Shown: positions 27,701-36,433 of the stretch, one piece after another
Position numbering within the stretch: the first letter of the stretch is position 1
Layout of the letters: each line of letters opens with the position of its first letter
Origin: Rhodothermales bacterium
Lineage (GTDB): Bacteria; Bacteroidota; Rhodothermia; Rhodothermales; UBA10348
Direction: 5' to 3'
NCBI GenBank assembly: GCA_028284865.1
Contig: JANQQV010000016.1
Location: 1-39,590, forward strand
Length of the DNA stretch: 39,590 nucleotides
Notes under the pieces: model-generated
The model's input: the letters and a program-made list of their open reading frames with translations, nothing else
Databases searched by the model: none
Told to the model about the DNA's origin: nothing
Made by a program: the position numbers and the translations under genes

Positions 27701-28338
27701 TCTCGTGCGCGCTTGACGATGTCGTTGTAGGCGCCCAGGAGCTTCGCAAAGTTCAGCTTGTCCGCTGCCTTCACGTTGGGCACCAGGAGCGTGCGCTTGC
27801 CGCGACGCTCAATATCGATAGCCAGTCCCAGGTTCACATCGTGGGGAATGACATGCACATGCCCATCTTCGCCTTCGCGACGATAGGTCGTGTTCATCGA
27901 TGGGAATTCCTTGAGCGCCGATACGATGGCGTACGCAATGATGTGCGTGAAGGAGACCTTGTTGCCGCCGACATGACGCTGGTGATCATTGATCAGCGCG
28001 CGGTTCTCCTCCATCAGCTTCACGGGCACCGTACGGACTGAAGTCGCCGTAGGCACACCCAGGGAGGCCTCCATGTTCTCGACGATCTTGGCGCCCGGGC
28101 CACGAATCGTTTTCTCGTCGGCATGTGTTGGCTGAGAAGGAGCCGAAGCCGGAGAGGGAGCCGCAGGGGTCGAGGGAGCACTGTCTGTAGCCGGCGCGGG
28201 GGCCGGAGCGACAAAGCCGTCGTCTGGTTTGAAGCCCTGGAAAAACTCTTTCCAGTTTTCGCCGACGCTGTCGGGATCCTGGAGATACTGGCGGTAGAGC
28301 TCTTCGATGTAGCCGGTGTTGAATCCGAGCGAGGTCAC
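24727..28338 (-). CDS. kgd: Fused 2-oxoglutarate dehydrogenase E1 / E2-acyltransferase domain (Kgd/OdhA-type)
   Basis: This 1203-residue protein joins three parts. Residues 1-40 are the E1 N-terminal motif (YIEELYRQYLQDPDSVGENW). A Pro/Ala linker runs from about 44 to 72. Residues about 75-330 are an E2 acyltransferase catalytic domain. The remainder is a full TPP-dependent E1 (MGMAHRGRLNVLANI, HGDAAFAGQGVVAETL, VVNNQIGFTT). The E2 signature is DHRVIQG instead of DHRxxDG, the variant known from actinobacterial Kgd/OdhA. There is no lipoyl domain, so a separate lipoylated partner must supply it. The reaction is conversion of 2-oxoglutarate to succinyl-CoA in the TCA cycle. Presence of korAB in the same window gives two routes for the step. 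Confidence 0.95.
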   Translation of the reverse strand: MTSLGFNTGYIEELYRQYLQDPDSVGENWKEFFQGFKPDDGFVAPAPAPATDSAPSTPAAPSPASAPSQPTHADEKTIRGPGAKIVENMEASLGVPTATSVRTVPVKLMEENRALINDHQRHVGGNKVSFTHIIAYAIVSALKEFPSMNTTYRREGEDGHVHVIPHDVNLGLAIDIERRGKRTLLVPNVKAADKLNFAKLLGAYNDIVKRARDNKLELDDFARTTATLTNPGMIGTNLSVPRLMPGQGVIVGVGSIGYPTEYYALPPEMISQTGISKVMTITSTYDHRVIQGAESGGFLARIDQLLRGEHDFYQGIFRDLNIPFQPWTLTKDSTPQVGKRSQSTKVDAIRKEASVLQLIRAFRVRGHLQADINPLGYDWEPHPELDPANYGLTIWDLDREFVTGGLGGKDLLPLRDILDILRRTYTRKIGVEFMHISSPTEKRWLQDRIEPSGSDYAIDEEAMHRMLQKLNAAEAFETFLHTKYIGHKRFSLEGSETIIPMLDRILSDAAEKGVNQVVMGMAHRGRLNVLANIMNKPYEAIFSEFEGNIDPNTTQGSGDVKYHLGSVGKHIAPDGQEVIISLASNPSHLEAVNPVVEGMVRAKQEFRTQETDNPDNDHLDSVIPILIHGDAAFAGQGVVAETLHMSQLPGYHTGGTIHVVVNNQIGFTTGPEMARSSTYATDSARMIQAPIFHVNGDDPEACVRVARLALEYRQAFNKDVVIDVLSYRVRGHNEGDEPTYTQPTLYRKIEAKRSPRKLYTELLLRRGDMAPEQAEQMLQDYRSRLQEAFERTKEVVEREAPADEELLKKRVPAPLPVVDTAATDESLQAVVKALNDLPEDFHVHKKLTRQFSRREKLYFEDKRIDWGFAEALAIGSILVDGTRVRISGQDSRRGTFSHRHAVLYDQENGSEFIPLNHITEEQEHLFIYDSLLSEYAVCGFEYGYSVANPDALVVWEAQFGDFANGAQIVFDQFLSAAEEKWGQTSSMVLLLPHGFEGQGPEHSSARLERFLQLCAENNMIVCSFSTPANLFHGLRRQAAADIRKPLVVMSPKSLLRHPAVVSTPEELTGGSFQEVIPADAESAERIVFCSGKVYYDLVEKKGDASVALVRVEQLYPFPEEQVIAELNRFKGAKDVIWVQEEPENMGAWHYLHRRMDRAIDASELNGLRVQYVGRDASASPATGSAHIHAAEQSVLVKEALGLG

Positions 28339-28520
28339 GATGGGAAATCCGTGTAGTGATGGGAGTTGGGCGCAATAAGCGGCACGGCGTCAACGAACGG
28401 GAATCACCCAGGATTCGATGGGAGGTGCATGTTTTCCCTTTTCGCGGGGGTTTCAAACAGGCATCGAGCCGTAAGGCGTGCGGTCAAGGGGCGCTTGGGA
28501 GGGGGCGCCTGGTGCCAGTG

Positions 28521-29534
28521 CTACAACCAACCGCGTTCGCGATACCAGGCAATCGTTTCGGCAATGCCCGTGCTGAGCTCCACGCTGGGTGCGTATCCTA
28601 ATTCGCGCGCGGCCTTTCCGCTCTCACACATCAGGGCGGCTTCGAGGATTTCGCGAGCCTTCTCCCGGTTGAGAGGGGGGTATTGCCCGAACAATCGTCC
28701 GCCCCATTCACTCACCGCTCCTACAAAGGGCACGATGGCGCGAGGGATGGGCAGGGTGAGGACGCGACGATCCAGCGCTGCGGCCGCGGCATCGCGGACT
28801 TGATGCCACGCTACCTGAGCGGGCCCTCCGAGGAAAAACGTCTGCCCAATCGCACGATCATGCGTTCCTGAAAGCAGAATTCCCTCGGTCAAGTCTGCGG
28901 CATGAACCAGGCTCAGGCTTGGAACCGATCCGTCGCCTACGATCGGGCACAGGCCCTTGGATACCGATTGGAAAAACGTCAGGATGTCGGTTTCGCGAGG
29001 CCCGTACACGGCTGGCGGCCGGATGATGGTGAGAGGCGTCCGATCGAACCAGGGCTGCAGCCGCTCTTCCATCAGCGCTTTCGAGTGGCCGTAGTCGCTG
29101 ACCGGTTCGAGGGCGACGGATTCATCCACGATACCTGAACCACCTCGGCCCACTGCCGCGAGGCTGCTCGCGATAACTGTCCGAGTGACCGAACCCGATT
29201 GTGCGATGGCGCGCATCAGGTTTTCGGTTCCATCCACATTGTCTCGGATGAATGCGTCGAGCTCTGGAGCCCGTGTGCGACCCGCAATGTGGAATACCAC
29301 ATCTGCACCGTTTACGCCTTGCTCCAACACTGTCTGATCGTGAAGCGTCCCGGTGACGACGTCGATATCCAGTCCTTCCAGCCACTTGGGATCCGTGCGA
29401 ACAAGGCATCGCACGCGGGCGCCACGGGCCAGCAAGGCATCCACCAGATGACTACCCACGAAGCCGGTGCCACCCGTCACGAAGACGGTCTTGTCGACCC
29501 AGTCCTGGGCGGCTGTCGGCGAGGAGGAGGTCAT
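28521..29534 (-). CDS. NAD(P)-dependent epimerase/dehydratase (extended SDR)
   Basis: A Rossmann-fold enzyme of the extended short-chain dehydrogenase family. The 337-residue product has the nucleotide-binding TGGTGFVGSHLVDALLARG at about residues 20-38, VFHIAGRT, IASSLAAVG and the catalytic YGHSK; RPPAVYGPRE follows. Substrate is probably a nucleotide-sugar or a related alcohol/ketone; it cannot be fixed from sequence. It is 37 bp downstream of the rlmD-type gene on the same strand and 182 bp upstream of kgd. Confidence 0.88.
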   Translation of the reverse strand: MTSSSPTAAQDWVDKTVFVTGGTGFVGSHLVDALLARGARVRCLVRTDPKWLEGLDIDVVTGTLHDQTVLEQGVNGADVVFHIAGRTRAPELDAFIRDNVDGTENLMRAIAQSGSVTRTVIASSLAAVGRGGSGIVDESVALEPVSDYGHSKALMEERLQPWFDRTPLTIIRPPAVYGPRETDILTFFQSVSKGLCPIVGDGSVPSLSLVHAADLTEGILLSGTHDRAIGQTFFLGGPAQVAWHQVRDAAAAALDRRVLTLPIPRAIVPFVGAVSEWGGRLFGQYPPLNREKAREILEAALMCESGKAARELGYAPSVELSTGIAETIAWYRERGWL

Positions 29535-29571
29535 GGGGATTATCCCCGCAGTCTAAGCTGCGTGGTTTTGG

Positions 29572-30975
29572 TTACTGTGCGCGCAGCCTCAGCTGCGCGA
29601 CGGACTCGATGTGGTGCGTATGCGGGAAGAGGTCGACGGGCTGGACCTGGACGACTTCGTACGTGTCCATCAGGTAGGAAAGGTCCTTCGCCTGGGATTG
29701 CGGATTGCATGACACATAGATGAATCGCTCCGGCGCCAGCTCGCCGATCTGACGAACAACTTTCGGATGCAGGCCGGCTCGCGGCGGGTCCACAATGAGC
29801 ACATCGGGTTTGCCATGCTTTGCGATGAAGTCCTCGTTGAACAGCTTCATCATGTCGCCGGTCTCGAATGTCACATTCGAAATGCCATTGGCCTCCGCAT
29901 TGCGACGGGCGTTCTGAACGGCTTCGTCGACCAGTTCAACGCCCACAACGTGCTTGACGTGGGGCGCTACGTAAAGCGATATCGTGCCGGCCCCGCAATA
30001 CAGGTCATAGACCAGATCTTCCGGCGTGAAGCCGGCATAGTCGGCCGCCACTTTGTAGAGCGTTTCAGCCTGCTTCGTGTTGGTCTGGAAGAACGCGTTG
30101 GAGGCAATCTCGAACGTGTGTTCACCGATGCGGTCGTGGATCACACCCGAGCCGAATACCAAGTGCGCCTCTTCGCCAAAAGCCGTTTGGGCAACACCGG
30201 AATTGATGGTGTTGATGAAGGTGGTGACCTGCGGTGCGACCTCCTTCATCCACGTCGCCATCGCCTCCATCCGGTCGGTATCATGATGGCTTGTCACCAG
30301 ATTCACCATGATCTCCTCGGTGTGCGCTGCCTGGCGAATCACCAGGTGGCGCAGGTAGCCGGTGTGTTTTCGAGCGTGCCATGGGCGCCAGTCTTGCTCA
30401 AGCGCATACTCCCGGACTGCATTGACAAAGGCAGCACTCCACTCGGACTGGAGATGACACTCCTTGAGGTCCAATACCTTGGCAAAGTTGCCCGGAACGT
30501 GCAGTCCCAGAGCAAATGACGTATCGAAATCATCTCCAGACTGGATCTCGGCTGGCGTAAGCCAGCGACCCGCGCTGAAGCTGAATTCCATCTTGTTGCG
30601 GTAGTAGAAGATGTCATCCGCGCCAAGGGCCGGATGTACTACGGCGTCCGGAAGGCCTCCTTGATGGGCGAATGCTTCCTTGACGGATTGCGTTTTGGCA
30701 TCAAGCTGCGCCTGATAGCCGACTTGCTGCCACTTGCAGCCACCACACGTTCCGAAGTAGGCACATTTCGGGTCGGTGCGAAGCGGCGAGGGATCGATGA
30801 CTTCCAGCAGTGCCGCTTCTGCGAACTTCTTCCTTTTGCGGTACACCCGGGCCTTGACCCGATCACCCGGGACAGCTCCGGGGACGAACACGACGTAGCC
30901 GTCCAACCGGGTCAATGACTTGCCGCGGTCAGCAAACTTTTCGATGTCCAGCGTCAGAATGGAGCCTTTTTTCAC
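29572..30975 (-). CDS. rlmD: 23S rRNA (uracil-5-)-methyltransferase, RlmD/RumA type
   Basis: The enzyme probably methylates a uridine in 23S rRNA (U1939 in E. coli) using S-adenosylmethionine. The 467-residue protein has a TRAM-like N-terminal domain (about 1-60), an iron-sulphur motif C-x5-C-x2-C (CAYFGTCGGC) with a later cysteine in LKECHLQS, the SAM motif VYDLYCGAGTISLYVA, and the catalytic SCNPQSQAKDL near the C terminus. Members of this family in other phyla may target a different uridine, so the site is inferred. It lies 45 bp after the outer-membrane protein gene. Confidence 0.92.
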   Translation of the reverse strand: MKKGSILTLDIEKFADRGKSLTRLDGYVVFVPGAVPGDRVKARVYRKRKKFAEAALLEVIDPSPLRTDPKCAYFGTCGGCKWQQVGYQAQLDAKTQSVKEAFAHQGGLPDAVVHPALGADDIFYYRNKMEFSFSAGRWLTPAEIQSGDDFDTSFALGLHVPGNFAKVLDLKECHLQSEWSAAFVNAVREYALEQDWRPWHARKHTGYLRHLVIRQAAHTEEIMVNLVTSHHDTDRMEAMATWMKEVAPQVTTFINTINSGVAQTAFGEEAHLVFGSGVIHDRIGEHTFEIASNAFFQTNTKQAETLYKVAADYAGFTPEDLVYDLYCGAGTISLYVAPHVKHVVGVELVDEAVQNARRNAEANGISNVTFETGDMMKLFNEDFIAKHGKPDVLIVDPPRAGLHPKVVRQIGELAPERFIYVSCNPQSQAKDLSYLMDTYEVVQVQPVDLFPHTHHIESVAQLRLRAQ

Positions 30976-31020
30976 GGCAGCAACAGATTGGTGGTGGTAG
31001 GACGATAGCGGTCAGGTCAC

Positions 31021-33549
31021 TCAGAACGTGTGGCCGATACCGAATTGCAGAACAGGTTCGCGGAATCGATCGGGAAGGATATCACCGCGACGTCGGGGAT
31101 CGTGGACTTTGTACGCCGCATCGAGGCGAACGATCAGGTATTCCCAACCGAGACGAAGGCCGAATCCAGCGCCGAGCCCCATATCGCCCATGAACGAGTC
31201 GAATCGGAATCGTCCATCGTCAACGCCGGGATTGCGCGGGCCCAGCCACACATTTCCGGCATCGGCGAACAGAGTGAAGATCCAGTCGGCTTCCAGCAAT
31301 CGCCGAATGACCACGGTTCTCAATTCAGCGGATGCTTCGAATTTGATGTCGCCACCCAGGATGTTGGCGCCTTCGCTGCTGACCAGCGAGTCGGCATCGG
31401 ACGTGAACCGGGCAGCACCCGGACCAAGCTCTCTCAATCGCCAGGCACGCACCGAGTTGGCTCCTCCACTGTAGAATCGCCGGTCGAACGGCACGACATC
31501 CGCATTCCCTGTCGGGTGAGCGAATCCGGTAAACACCTTCCAGGCGAATGTGGCCCGTTCGGAAATGGGCTGATACCGTCGGACTTCGGCTGACATGCGT
31601 ACGTACTGCCGGTAGATCATCCCGCGGTTTTGACCACTCCCATCGAAGACGGCGAACCCGGGGATCGTGCCGTCCACCGTTCCATGCGAGAACACCCAGC
31701 CGTCGAGGAGCCTTCCGATGTTGCCACCGAATTCAATGGAGGCCTCCCGGTAATGGCCCCGGTCGCGGCGAAAGGGGTCAACCGTCGTGCTGCGAAGCGT
31801 GTACCGCAGGGCGTTGTTGAATTGCGGTCGCGTGTAGTCCTCGATGATCTGGGCCTGCTGAACCGGGTCATCCACGGTGGTCAGGATATCGTCGAGGAAG
31901 ATCTCCTTGAATCCCGAGAGGGTATCGGGATTGGAGACACTGAGGTCGACCAGGTCAATGATGGATGCCAGATTTTCGGTATGACGCAGCTCGAATCGGT
32001 AGCGGGCGCCCCCTCGACCTCGCAAGGTGAGGCGAAGGGCGTCACGCCGGGCCGCCAGCAGCGAGATGGTCATCTGACTCCGCGCATCATAGAGCGATGA
32101 CAGGCGGTCGAGTCGACCCAGCGGGAAAGTCAGATAGGGATAGGAAAGGCCAATGCTGTTTTCCCACTGGGCAGACGTGAAGCCGCCGAATCCCGCGATA
32201 TCTGCCGAAATACTCCCTGTGGAGTTGATGGTGAGCGCCTCGCCCCCTCCGAACAGGTTCAGGTTGGAATACGTGACCCCAAGACCCATCCCCAGTTCGT
32301 TGTCGGAGTCGGCCAATGCACCGCTGCGTTGCTGCATGAACGTCTCGAAGCGGGCTTGATGGCGAACACGGGTTCGGAGACGGATATGGTGATCGAGACG
32401 GATTGTCCCATCGTCGAGAGTATCCGGGATGGCAGGCTCGATGTCCGAAAAGGCAAATACGCCCGTCGCATCCAATCGTCGTTTGGTGGCCAAAAGCCGG
32501 CTCTGGTTGTACTGGTCGCCCGGTCTGAACTGAAGGGTGCGCTCAAGCAGATCGAAGTCCAGTCGGCGCTCGCCGGTAAAGGCGGCCGTCAGCATTCCGC
32601 CTTCTTGAACGGATTCCGATGATGCCAGAGCAGTGGTGTCGGCTCGCGCCTCGGCATCCTGCTGGGGCCCTTCCACATCATAGTGAATGTCCCCGAAGCG
32701 GTATCGCGATCCCAATTCGACCGCCATTGTCACGTCGAATGAGTCAGGATACATGGGATATACGACCGCATGAATGGCATCCCGATAGACGTCGGCGTAT
32801 CCCCGGTCGCGCAGGAATCGGATGAGTCGCTGTCGCTCCTGGACAAGCAAGGGCTCCGAATACCGAAGGTTGTCTGGTTGCCAGGTGAGCGAGTCCGAAA
32901 TGGCGGCACCTTCCGTCGGAATCATGGACTCCAATAACAGGTCCTGCTTTTCGCTGACCAGCAGATCGTCGATTCCGAAATATCCGAAGTTCCTGATCGT
33001 GGTCGGCGTCCCCTCCTCAATCTTGAACTCGACCCTTACACGATCGCCAATTGACAGACGGGTGATTTCCGCTTCCACACCCACATCCCGAAATCCTTCG
33101 CGCAAATAGAACAGTCGAAGTTGCTCCGTGTCGCTGTCCAGAATGGTGCCATCAAGCAGCGCAGGGGGTTCGCCAGCGCGCATGAACACGCGACCGATGG
33201 CATTTCCCCCCAGTGGGCCGTCACCAAACTGATAGAGCCATCGCCACCATGTGAATCCCGGAACGCCGACCATGCGCCGATTGCGTCGCGTACGGATGTA
33301 GAGCGACAACTCGTCGTCGTCGAAGTTCGCGTTGCCAGAGAAACCGACTTCCCAAACCAGAAGGCTATCCGCTACAGACGTCTGTTGTCCGGAGACGGAA
33401 GTAGGGAAAACGAACAGAAGAGCCAGCGCAAGCCAGCCGAACCGAGCCGGCGACGAATGAGCGCTACTCGTCCTCGTAGTAGAAGTCGTCGTCTTTTGTC
33501 GGAAAGTCAGGCCAGACTTCCTCGATGCTCTCGTAGGGCTCGCCGTCAT
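31021..33549 (-). CDS. BamA/TamA-family outer-membrane beta-barrel protein
   Basis: An Omp85-type protein, probably inserting or translocating other proteins at the outer membrane. It has a hydrophobic signal segment (WLALALLFVFPTSVSGQ), several POTRA-like repeats in the first half (VWEVGFSGNANFDDDEL; a second with FYLREGFRDVGVEAEI), and a beta-barrel with GGANSVRAWRLRELGPG, equivalent to the conserved VRGF region. It ends in phenylalanine (QFGIGHTF), as outer-membrane barrels do. The start is uncertain: the frame is open to 33612; ATG 33549 is used, but this overlaps the DUF2795 gene by 86 bp, and no start codon stands close before the signal segment. It is more likely a second Omp85 protein than the essential BamA, although that cannot be excluded. 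Confidence 0.82.
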   Translation of the reverse strand: MTASPTRASRKSGLTFRQKTTTSTTRTSSAHSSPARFGWLALALLFVFPTSVSGQQTSVADSLLVWEVGFSGNANFDDDELSLYIRTRRNRRMVGVPGFTWWRWLYQFGDGPLGGNAIGRVFMRAGEPPALLDGTILDSDTEQLRLFYLREGFRDVGVEAEITRLSIGDRVRVEFKIEEGTPTTIRNFGYFGIDDLLVSEKQDLLLESMIPTEGAAISDSLTWQPDNLRYSEPLLVQERQRLIRFLRDRGYADVYRDAIHAVVYPMYPDSFDVTMAVELGSRYRFGDIHYDVEGPQQDAEARADTTALASSESVQEGGMLTAAFTGERRLDFDLLERTLQFRPGDQYNQSRLLATKRRLDATGVFAFSDIEPAIPDTLDDGTIRLDHHIRLRTRVRHQARFETFMQQRSGALADSDNELGMGLGVTYSNLNLFGGGEALTINSTGSISADIAGFGGFTSAQWENSIGLSYPYLTFPLGRLDRLSSLYDARSQMTISLLAARRDALRLTLRGRGGARYRFELRHTENLASIIDLVDLSVSNPDTLSGFKEIFLDDILTTVDDPVQQAQIIEDYTRPQFNNALRYTLRSTTVDPFRRDRGHYREASIEFGGNIGRLLDGWVFSHGTVDGTIPGFAVFDGSGQNRGMIYRQYVRMSAEVRRYQPISERATFAWKVFTGFAHPTGNADVVPFDRRFYSGGANSVRAWRLRELGPGAARFTSDADSLVSSEGANILGGDIKFEASAELRTVVIRRLLEADWIFTLFADAGNVWLGPRNPGVDDGRFRFDSFMGDMGLGAGFGLRLGWEYLIVRLDAAYKVHDPRRRGDILPDRFREPVLQFGIGHTF

Positions 33550-33682
33550 CCTCCATGGCCTCAAGGTTTTCCACGACCTCGTAGGGTGCGCCTGTGCGAT
33601 CAGCATAATCAATCAACTCCAGCCGCGTGGCAGGCCATGGTGCATCTTCCAGATACGATGCCAGATCAAGGGTCCAGTACAT
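33464..33682 (-). CDS. DUF2795 domain protein (72 aa)
   Basis: This short acidic protein (MYWTLDLASYLEDAPWPATR..., ending in a run of Asp/Glu/Tyr) matches the small DUF2795-type proteins common in Rhodothermia and other Bacteroidota, whose function is unknown. WPATRLELIDYADRTGAP and DGEPYESIEEVWPDFP are the conserved stretches I recognise. ATG 33682 is chosen; an upstream frame to 33757 has no family resemblance. It lies on minus between the M23 peptidase and the outer-membrane protein gene, and its 3' part overlaps the possible start of the latter in another frame. Confidence 0.85.
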   Translation of the reverse strand: MYWTLDLASYLEDAPWPATRLELIDYADRTGAPYEVVENLEAMEDDGEPYESIEEVWPDFPTKDDDFYYEDE

Positions 33683-33808
33683 TGAACACAAATTGGATTT
33701 GTCGTTGCCCGTTGGTCGGACGATAGGTGCTGCTTTGCAAAGATGCAAGGCGTCCACACGGGCTTGGAACCGCGCCCCGAACGAGTCAGAATGCGCGTGG
33801 ATTCCTGC

Positions 33809-34786
33809 TCAGTCGAACATCAGCGTCGTTCGTTCCACTTCAGCGAGAAGACGCTCATACTCGGCAGGCGTCATCGAGGGCGCCAGGAAGTGAAGCGGGT
33901 TGAGCTGATTGCCTTCCAGATCACGCACTTCGTAGTGCAAGTGTGGTGCGGCCGAAAGGCCGGTATTACCACTGTAGCCAAGAAGATCGCCGCGCTTCAC
34001 GGTACGGCCCTTGCGCATGGTGGACTCGATTTCCGACAGGTGCGCAAACACGGTGACATAACCGGCTGTCTTGTGCTCGATTTTCACGAAGCGACCAAGA
34101 CCGCCGCCAACACCGGCTTGTTTGACCACACCATCACCCGTCGCGTACACGGGTGTGCCCACTGGAGCGTGGAAGTCCAGACCAGGGTGCATCTTGCGGA
34201 CTTTCAGAACGGGATGGAAGCGGATTCCAAAACCGGACGTGATATGTCCGTTCACCGGCTGAATGGCAGGCATTTCTCTCAACTGAACTTCCCGGTCAAG
34301 CGCCAGGTCGGTCAGCTCACGATACGAGGAGCTCTGAAGCATCAACAACCCTTCCAGACGGTCGATTTTCTGGGCATTGCTCGACAGCACATCTGATGCC
34401 GACTCGCTGAACCGGCTGAACTCGGGGTACGGATCTGATCCACCGACACCGAGCTGGGCAACATCGTCAGATATCCCACGAGCATTCAGGAGGACGCGGT
34501 ACAGTTCCTCATCCGTTTCCCGGATGTCCATCAAATCTGTGGTGACATCGTCAAGACGGCGATTGACCGATTCGAGCTGTTGTTGAAGAGCCTGATTCTC
34601 GTCGAGAAGGGCCAGCTCTTCCGGGGTCGCTACGACACGATCCAGGCCAAGCGTTGCGAAGGTGGCAATGACCAGTGCAAATACACCGATCCAGGCGGCT
34701 TTCCGAACCCGATCCCAGGGGGACGTTTCAACTTCAACGAACGAGCAGGACTCGTTGTCAAAGGTGTACATGCGCTTGTCAGACAT
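33809..34786 (-). CDS. M23-family metallopeptidase with N-terminal membrane anchor and coiled coil
   Basis: Probably a cell-wall endopeptidase (LytM domain) or a LytM-type regulator on the periplasmic side. The 325-residue protein has a membrane helix at about residues 29-50 (AAWIGVFALVIATFATLGL), a coiled coil at about 55-95, and a C-terminal M23 domain starting at NGHITSGFGIRFHP. The zinc ligands are present: HPGLDF (His and Asp) and the HLHYE motif with the catalytic histidines. An intact site suggests it is an active peptidase rather than an EnvC-like activator. 126 bp separate its stop from the DUF2795 gene on the same strand. Confidence 0.94.
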   Translation of the reverse strand: MSDKRMYTFDNESCSFVEVETSPWDRVRKAAWIGVFALVIATFATLGLDRVVATPEELALLDENQALQQQLESVNRRLDDVTTDLMDIRETDEELYRVLLNARGISDDVAQLGVGGSDPYPEFSRFSESASDVLSSNAQKIDRLEGLLMLQSSSYRELTDLALDREVQLREMPAIQPVNGHITSGFGIRFHPVLKVRKMHPGLDFHAPVGTPVYATGDGVVKQAGVGGGLGRFVKIEHKTAGYVTVFAHLSEIESTMRKGRTVKRGDLLGYSGNTGLSAAPHLHYEVRDLEGNQLNPLHFLAPSMTPAEYERLLAEVERTTLMFD

Positions 34787-34923
34787 CCAGCGTCGGGGTG
34801 CGGGTGGGAAAAACAGACGGGTGGGAGGATTCGGCGAAGATACTTCTATCTCCTACCCAATGGCAATGTTCGACCGCGGGGATGCCGAGTTTTAGTTGGA
34901 ACTTGAAATCGGGCACGAAATGC

Positions 34924-35313
34924 TCATTCCGCAATGATGGCCGTTGCCTCGATCTCAACCAACATATCCGGATCGATCAAACCACTGACCTGGACCATGG
35001 TAGCTGCAGGGCGGATATCGCCAAAAAACTCTCCATGAGCTCGACCGACCTCTTCCCAGCGGCTGATGTCAGTGACGTAGATACGTGTCCGGACAACATC
35101 GGCAAGACGTGCTCCTGCCTTCTCAAGCGCATCCTTGATGATGCCTAGCGTGTGCCGGGTCTGCACGTAGGCGTCATCCTTCCCGACGAGGAGTCCATTT
35201 TCATCAATGGCTGTCGTTCCCGACACATGGATGGTGGCTCCAACGCGAACGGCGCGGGAGTATCCCACGAGGGACTCCCACGGAGCTCCGGAGCTGACAG
35301 TGGTACGGCTCAT
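34924..35313 (-). CDS. Rid/YjgF-family protein lacking the RidA arginine
   Basis: Rid proteins are small trimeric proteins; the RidA subfamily deaminates reactive enamines. Starting at ATG 35313 gives 129 residues with the family pattern: YSRAVRVGATIHVSGTT, VQTRHTLGIIKDALEKAG, VVRTRIYVTDI and LVEIEATAIIAE. The RidA catalytic arginine, expected in a PARS-like motif, is replaced here (RPAATMVQVSG), so classical deaminase activity is unlikely and it may belong to another Rid subfamily. The ORF extends to 35373 but overlaps the next gene. It lies 10 bp after the SpoIIE-type gene on the same strand, so probably in an operon with it. Confidence 0.9.
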   Translation of the reverse strand: MSRTTVSSGAPWESLVGYSRAVRVGATIHVSGTTAIDENGLLVGKDDAYVQTRHTLGIIKDALEKAGARLADVVRTRIYVTDISRWEEVGRAHGEFFGDIRPAATMVQVSGLIDPDMLVEIEATAIIAE

Positions 35314-35323
35314 GACTGGCGAA

Positions 35324-36433
35324 TCAGATGAGTTCCTGTGAAGGTCGGCGAAGAACGATGAGTGAGAGGTCATCGCTTTGACGAGCGGATTGCACGAAGT
35401 CGCTTACGGCGTCGATGATGCGGTCGCCGACGGCGGAGGCACTCATCCCGTGACAGTGACGCAACAAGTCGTGGAAGCGGTCATCCGAAAAGAACCGTCC
35501 GATTTCGTTGCGAGCCTCCGTGACGCCGTCCGAGTAGATGACCAGCAGGTCATCCGAGGCAAGCTCAACGGAATGACCTCTGAATTGGGAATCGACGCTC
35601 AATCCGATGGCCGGGTCGCCGCGCTCGAGCTCGGTGAGGCCGTCTTCATGGATGTGCAGCGGTGGATGATGACCGGCATTGACGAACTGGACCGAGCTCG
35701 AGCGCGGCGACAGGTCGGCATGGATCATCGAAATGAATCGGTTCGGCAATCCGTCCCGGCGGATGATGCGGTTCACTTTGGCAGCACGGGTCGAAAGGTC
35801 ATCCACGTCGGGAGCAATGGCCCGCAGCGTGGCTTGAAGCTTGGCGGCCATCAATGCGGCGGCCAGTCCCTTCCCGGCGACATCCCCCAAGGTCAGGCTC
35901 AACTTGTCCTCGCTGATCGGGAGGTGGTCAACGAGGTCGCCGCCGACATCATTGGCAGGAGAGGAGTGCATCCAGATCTCCCAGCCATCGAGTTCTGGCG
36001 TGGAAACCGGCATGATGGCCAGCTGAACGGCGCGGCCTTCCTGAAGCTCGACCCGAGCCTCAGTCTTGTCTTTCAACTCCAGACCTAGCACGAAGAACAG
36101 GATGATGAATCCGAGAACCGTGTCCTGACTGCCGTCCGTAACGCTGCCCCAAGCCATGATGAATGCCAACAGAACGATCAGCCTGCGGGCAGGACTCAGT
36201 TTGAGGAACAGGCCACGGATGATGTACCACGTCGAAAAAACCGACTTCTGGAAGTTGCCCATGCGCGCCAGTTTCTGGCGCTCTTCGTCAGTCACGTAGA
36301 AGTCGTACGTCTCACGGAAATCCCTTCTGAGCGAGTCCGGAATGTCCCCGGCGGTAAAATCATCAATCACATTCTGCGTGTAGCGGGACGCGTCATTGAT
36401 GACATTCTTGAATCGGTCCTTGGGTTCGCTCAT
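35324..36433 (-). CDS. SpoIIE/RsbU-type PP2C phosphatase with membrane segment
   Basis: A PPM-family serine phosphatase, generally used to dephosphorylate an anti-sigma-factor antagonist in partner-switching. The 369-residue protein has two adjacent hydrophobic helices at about residues 80-120 (LIVLLAFIMAWGSV and VLGFIILFFVLGLEL), then the SpoIIE domain with metal-binding aspartates in NDVGGDLVDHLP, LTLGDVAGKGLAAALMAA, VIYSDGVTEARN and QSDDLSLIVLR. The cytoplasmic N-terminal 70 residues match nothing I know. No anti-sigma antagonist, kinase or sigma factor is next to it, so the target is unknown. Confidence 0.92.
   Translation of the reverse strand: MSEPKDRFKNVINDASRYTQNVIDDFTAGDIPDSLRRDFRETYDFYVTDEERQKLARMGNFQKSVFSTWYIIRGLFLKLSPARRLIVLLAFIMAWGSVTDGSQDTVLGFIILFFVLGLELKDKTEARVELQEGRAVQLAIMPVSTPELDGWEIWMHSSPANDVGGDLVDHLPISEDKLSLTLGDVAGKGLAAALMAAKLQATLRAIAPDVDDLSTRAAKVNRIIRRDGLPNRFISMIHADLSPRSSSVQFVNAGHHPPLHIHEDGLTELERGDPAIGLSVDSQFRGHSVELASDDLLVIYSDGVTEARNEIGRFFSDDRFHDLLRHCHGMSASAVGDRIIDAVSDFVQSARQSDDLSLIVLRRPSQELI

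Noticed and set aside
27409..28041. Plus-strand ORF of 210 codons over kgd
   Set aside because: Shadow of the E2 domain of kgd; no protein family signal.
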